A DNA stretch of 8,209 nucleotides from Nitrososphaeraceae archaeon (GTDB lineage Archaea > Thermoproteota > Nitrososphaeria > Nitrososphaerales > Nitrososphaeraceae): NCBI GenBank assembly GCA_021155845.1, contig JAJNBK010000088.1, forward strand, positions 1 to 8,209. Direction: 5' to 3'. The notes under the pieces were generated by a model. That model was not told the origin of the DNA, ran no database searches, and was given only the letters and a program-made list of their open reading frames with translations. Shown one piece after another: positions 5,994 through 8,209 of this stretch (its first letter is position 1; each line of letters opens with the position of its first letter). The translations under genes were made by a program, and so were the position numbers.

Positions 5994-6863
5994 CTATCCA
6001 TAAATTACCTGTCCTCCTGTTGGACTTTGTTCTTGATGCTCGCTTGATTGTTGTTCGCGTACTGCTCTAACGGTCTCTGTCATTCGCCGTTTTAAATTTG
6101 CTCCTTTCTCTCTAAGTTGCTGAGCGTCTATTCTCTTTAAAAAATCATTATCTGTGATATTACTAATTGATTCTATAAGAATTGCAGCTCCTTCTGGGTC
6201 TGGGATCCCACTTGATGCAGATATAAGCAGAGCTTTACAAGCAATGCCATTTGATAAACACGAGGCTAAAAGGCCCCCTGATATCCCCGCTATAAAGGTA
6301 GTATTTGAAGAAGAAGAAAAATCTTTTTTCTCTTCAGTACCGTCTTTATATAAACTATCATTATTATCTCCTCTGATGTCACTAGACAATATCATGGGTT
6401 TTCTGCTAGAGTCTGGTATGCCTTCAACGGGGATCCCCTCTAATACTATGACTTCTCTTATTTCATTGTCCTTGACCCACTTTACAACAGTATCTAGTAC
6501 CGAATGAATACCTTGTATCATTATGGGTGCTTCACATACTAATACGCAAACATTTCCCTCTTGATTTGAGTACAAACGAAAAGGATGTCTTATCTTTCCT
6601 GCAATATAGATTACACCAGGTACAATAAACTCGGACTCTACACATGCTATCTGATGCATATGCAGTTGCTCAATAATATGAGAAGTACTGATTGATCCCA
6701 CAAGGCCAGGGCCAGGAAAGCCTGCAATAAGAATTGGATTGTTTAGTTTTATCTTAGTTCGTCTAACTGCGATAATAGGTCTGACTCTTGTTTTTCCATT
6801 ATTATCTTCTCTTTTTCTATCTATCAATTGTGAGGAATTAACAGATTTTTTCGAGTGTATCAC
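5994..6863 (-). CDS. PAC2-family protein (proteasome assembly chaperone homologue)
   Basis: A 289-aa protein from a GTG at 6863-6861 to a TAG at 5994-5996. An in-frame double TAA just upstream leaves no earlier start; a TTG at about 6827 (residue 13) is an alternative. Residues 1-30 are a basic, polar extension. The PAC2 fold begins at about 40: NPILIAGFPGPGLVGSIS (42-59), ESEFIVPGVIYIAGKIRHPF (76-95), CEAPIMIQGIHSVLD (110-124), REVIVLEGIPVEG (136-148), FIAGISGGLLASCLSNGI (190-207) and LLISASSGIPDPEGAAILIE (212-231). Residues 150-188 are a Ser/Asp-rich low-complexity insertion. A helical region (LKRRMTETVRAVREQQ) leads to a flexible tail ending Ile-Tyr-Gly, a hydrophobic-Tyr-X motif. Archaeal PAC2 proteins of the PbaA/PbaB type are soluble oligomers, and HbYX tails dock into proteasome alpha-ring pockets; PbaB-type members are reported as proteasome activators. 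Binding here is inferred. It is a stand-alone gene. Confidence 0.93.
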   Translation of the reverse strand: MIHSKKSVNSSQLIDRKREDNNGKTRVRPIIAVRRTKIKLNNPILIAGFPGPGLVGSISTSHIIEQLHMHQIACVESEFIVPGVIYIAGKIRHPFRLYSNQEGNVCVLVCEAPIMIQGIHSVLDTVVKWVKDNEIREVIVLEGIPVEGIPDSSRKPMILSSDIRGDNNDSLYKDGTEEKKDFSSSSNTTFIAGISGGLLASCLSNGIACKALLISASSGIPDPEGAAILIESISNITDNDFLKRIDAQQLREKGANLKRRMTETVRAVREQQSSEHQEQSPTGGQVIYG

Positions 6864-6879
6864 TATGATTTATTATTAT

Positions 6880-6887
6880 GTTATAAC
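6880..6887 (-). promoter_or_regulatory. Possible TATA box for the PAC2 gene
   Basis: The symmetric GTTATAAC is centred about 21 nt before the GTG start at 6863, a little short for a leaderless start but in range. The core GTTATAA recurs on the + strand at 6950-6956 and 6997-7003, so it may instead be a regulatory motif. Confidence 0.25.
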
Positions 6888-6953
6888 TATTCTTAATGCT
6901 TTGTATTATATACGTCTCATCTGACGCACGAACATAGGCTGACGTAACGGTTA

Positions 6954-6971
6954 TAATTAGTTCGTAATTAG
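6954..6971. repeat. TAATTAG direct repeat at 11-bp spacing
   Basis: TAATTAG occurs at 6954-6960 and 6965-6971, about one helical turn apart, roughly 90-110 nt upstream of the PAC2 start. It is a possible tandem operator, or chance in A/T-rich DNA. Confidence 0.25.
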
Positions 6972-7091
6972 ATATAGATAAGCAACAAAAAAAGGAGTTA
7001 TAACAAGTTTTTATTTCATACAACTTTTGATAATTAAGAAAAACTAACACAATTTTGTTTGGCTAAGACCTGTAGAATATACTAACATAAC

Positions 7092-7256
7092 ATGTTAATA
7101 GGAATTTTGTTTAGTTGTAACTTGGTAGTTACTGAAAAAAGACTCTCATTAGAGGACCAAACAACCCCTCAGTGGTACAATATTAAAGAGATTCTAATTA
7201 AACTTATTAATTACTCGACAAAGGACTTGTTTAACGGTAATACCATAATTACCTAA
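7092..7256 (+). CDS. Possible 54-aa hypothetical protein
   Basis: An ATG-to-TAA frame inside the long spacer. It reads MLIGILFSCNLVVTEKRLSL at the start, then EDQTTPQWYNIKEILIKLIN and a polar end (STKDLFNGNTIIT). The middle has a natural-looking protein composition, with Trp, Pro and charged residues instead of only A/T-driven codons, and the hydrophobic start could be a short signal-like segment. No TATA box is placed well for this ATG and I recognise no family. It could equally be debris of a longer lost gene or a chance frame. Confidence 0.3.
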   Translation: MLIGILFSCNLVVTEKRLSLEDQTTPQWYNIKEILIKLINYSTKDLFNGNTIIT

Positions 7257-7603
7257 AATCAATAATAATTACTTCGAGGAAGATGCTGTTTGATCGAGTC
7301 TAGTCATATTTCAGTAGGTGCATAAAATATCTTCTATTATCATAATGTGTTTTTGAATCAGTATAATATACAATAAATATGGTTATGAATAGACACTTCT
7401 TTGTCTACTCTTTGTACCCATAACAAGAAAATTTTTCCCAACTACCTAAAATACTTCTAATATTGTGCTATCAGTTATTGATTAGTTGATATTAAATCTT
7501 AATAACTAATAAGAAATTATCCACTGAAGTATCATGACTATCAAGTATGACTTGAAATTTAGCCCGACAGTCTCATTGAGAATGGCTTGCCCTATTTACA
7601 TAT
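7257..7603. other. Gene-poor spacer
   Basis: No convincing ORF on either strand; stops are dense. It holds a nested inverted repeat at 7382-7424 and a small dyad, TCAAGT-ATG-ACTTGA, at 7541-7555. I see no tRNA or other named RNA. Confidence 0.5.
7382..7424. repeat. Nested inverted repeat, possible structured RNA
   Basis: Outer arms GTTATG (7382-7387) and CATAAC (7419-7424) enclose inner arms TAGACA (7390-7395) and TGTCTA (7402-7407) around the six-base loop CTTCTT. Both pairings are compatible in one fold. No T-tract follows. Confidence 0.4.
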
Positions 7604-7639
7604 ATGTATATTTATATATATAAATATATATATATACAT
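7604..7639. repeat. AT-only palindrome
   Basis: A perfect 22-bp palindrome of only A and T spans 7607-7628, inside a larger imperfect dyad with arms ATGTATAT (7604-7611) and ATATACAT (7632-7639). A further palindrome, ACATATATGT, covers 7598-7607. This is an easily melted or cruciform-prone segment 50-85 nt upstream of the permease start. Confidence 0.7.
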
Positions 7640-7665
7640 TGCAGCATCGATAAATTTGTTTTAGA

Positions 7666-7674
7666 TTAAAATAT
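7666..7674 (+). promoter_or_regulatory. Possible TATA box for the permease
   Basis: TTAAAATAT is centred about 20 nt before the ATG at 7690. This is plausible for an archaeal leaderless promoter, but in such A/T-rich sequence the evidence is weak. Confidence 0.25.
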
Positions 7675-7689
7675 GGCTGACTGTTCCAT

Positions 7690-8209
7690 ATGCATCAGTT
7701 GATATCAGCGATTTTTTCATTGGTATATAGGAATCTTATATCTTCGATCGATAAAGTATTTTTAATATGGCAAGTTGTCTTTCCTATTGTATACATATTT
7801 GTAGCGGGCTATTCATATTCTGCATTACTAGGAGAGGAGCCTGTCAGAACGTTATGAACAGCAGCACAGTAGCTGGGAGCATTATTTGGAATGATAAACG
7901 AAACGGAATGTTCCAACAAATATTGGTTATGCCATTTACCCGAATGCAATATATCATTAGTAATCTTCTCACCATTATGCTAATGGGGCTTGCTAGTGCC
8001 TCGCTCATCGTGGCAGCTGGTTTTCCAACTATGCTCGGCAATGCAAATCCTACCCTATTGTCTATACCTTATACAGTATATGCGCTCATTTCCGGTGCAA
8101 TATTTTTCGGTTCAATTACGATTATCATTTCTACCAAACTCAAAAGTAGTGAAGGATTCAATGTGATTGTTAATGGTATATTTCTTTTCTTTGCATTTGC
8201 TAGCTCGGC
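7690..8209 (+). pseudogene. ABC-2 type transporter permease, frameshifted, runs off right edge
   Basis: Frame one runs from the ATG at 7690 to a TGA at 7855-7857: MHQLISAIFSLVYRNLISSI, then DKVFLIWQVVFPIVYIFVAG and YSYSALLGEEPV. This is the usual amphipathic N-terminus plus first helix of ABC-2 permeases. Frame two continues the family from about 7845 to the edge: QNVMNSSTVAGSIIWNDKRN, GMFQQILVMPFTRMQYIISN, then helices LLTIMLMGLASASLIVAAGF, TVYALISGAIFFGSITIIIS and a further helix at the edge. Relatives have about 20-30 residues between these parts (ending in a PGI-AQNVMN-like motif) that are missing here, so a short out-of-frame deletion near 7843-7846 is the likeliest cause. The stop and a possible restart overlap as ATGA (7854-7857). 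No ABC ATPase gene lies upstream, although permeases of this drug/polysaccharide-export type usually follow one. Family assignment is confident; broken status is likely, barring a sequencing error. Confidence 0.8.

Noticed and set aside
6154..6507. 117-codon + frame
   Set aside because: It is entirely antisense to the PAC2 gene, which carries clear family motifs.
6739..6924. 61-codon + frame
   Set aside because: It overlaps the PAC2 start antisense and is a hydrophobic low-complexity product of A/T-rich DNA.
6838..7050. 70-codon minus frame overlapping the PAC2 start
   Set aside because: It overlaps the PAC2 N-terminus in another frame, has A/T-driven composition and no motif; the double TAA and GTG start of PAC2 fit better.
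7844..8041. 65-codon minus frame
   Set aside because: It is antisense to the recognisable ABC-2 permease sequence.

Overview
The window is AT-rich and looks archaeal, most likely a soil-type ammonia-oxidising Nitrososphaerota (Nitrososphaera/Nitrosocosmicus-like). The grounds are a PAC2-family proteasome-assembly-chaperone homologue, TATA-like boxes placed about 20-26 nt before start codons with no Shine-Dalgarno sequences (leaderless style), a decayed helix-turn-helix/coiled-coil gene of a type I recall as common in that group, and long A/T-rich gene-poor spacers. The genus is inferred from family memory, not shown directly.

Layout, left to right. 1-477 (-) is the N-terminal part of an unrecognised soluble protein cut by the window edge. 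519-719 (-) is a short open frame that may be a gene remnant. 962-1623 (-) is a clear pseudogene of an HTH plus coiled-coil protein, broken by stops and frameshifts. 1668-2006 (+) is a small doubtful ORF. 2451-4220 (+) is the largest intact gene: a multi-spanning membrane protein fused to a spermidine-synthase-like Rossmann domain. A 50-codon AbrB-like regulator ORF follows it 25 nt later at 4246-4398 (+). A transposase N-terminal remnant at 4590-4781 (+) abuts an intact four-helix membrane protein of unknown function at 4804-5580 (+). After a T-tract-containing spacer comes the convergent PAC2 gene at 5994-6863 (-), which ends in a C-terminal Ile-Tyr-Gly (HbYX-type) motif. The 826-nt spacer 6864-7689 holds a possible 54-aa ORF, several inverted repeats and an AT-only palindrome. 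An ABC-2 type transporter permease begins at 7690 (+), is frameshifted at about 7845-7857, and runs off the right edge.

No single pathway unites the window. The intact genes read as independent short transcription units in a region that has accumulated insertions and decay. The items most worth a second look are the membrane-fused synthase-like protein that lacks the usual second catalytic aspartate, its small AbrB-like downstream neighbour, the HbYX tail on the PAC2 protein, and the split permease with a stop/start overlap. I see no CRISPR array, rRNA, tRNA or complete insertion sequence, and no convincing evidence of an entirely new multi-gene system.
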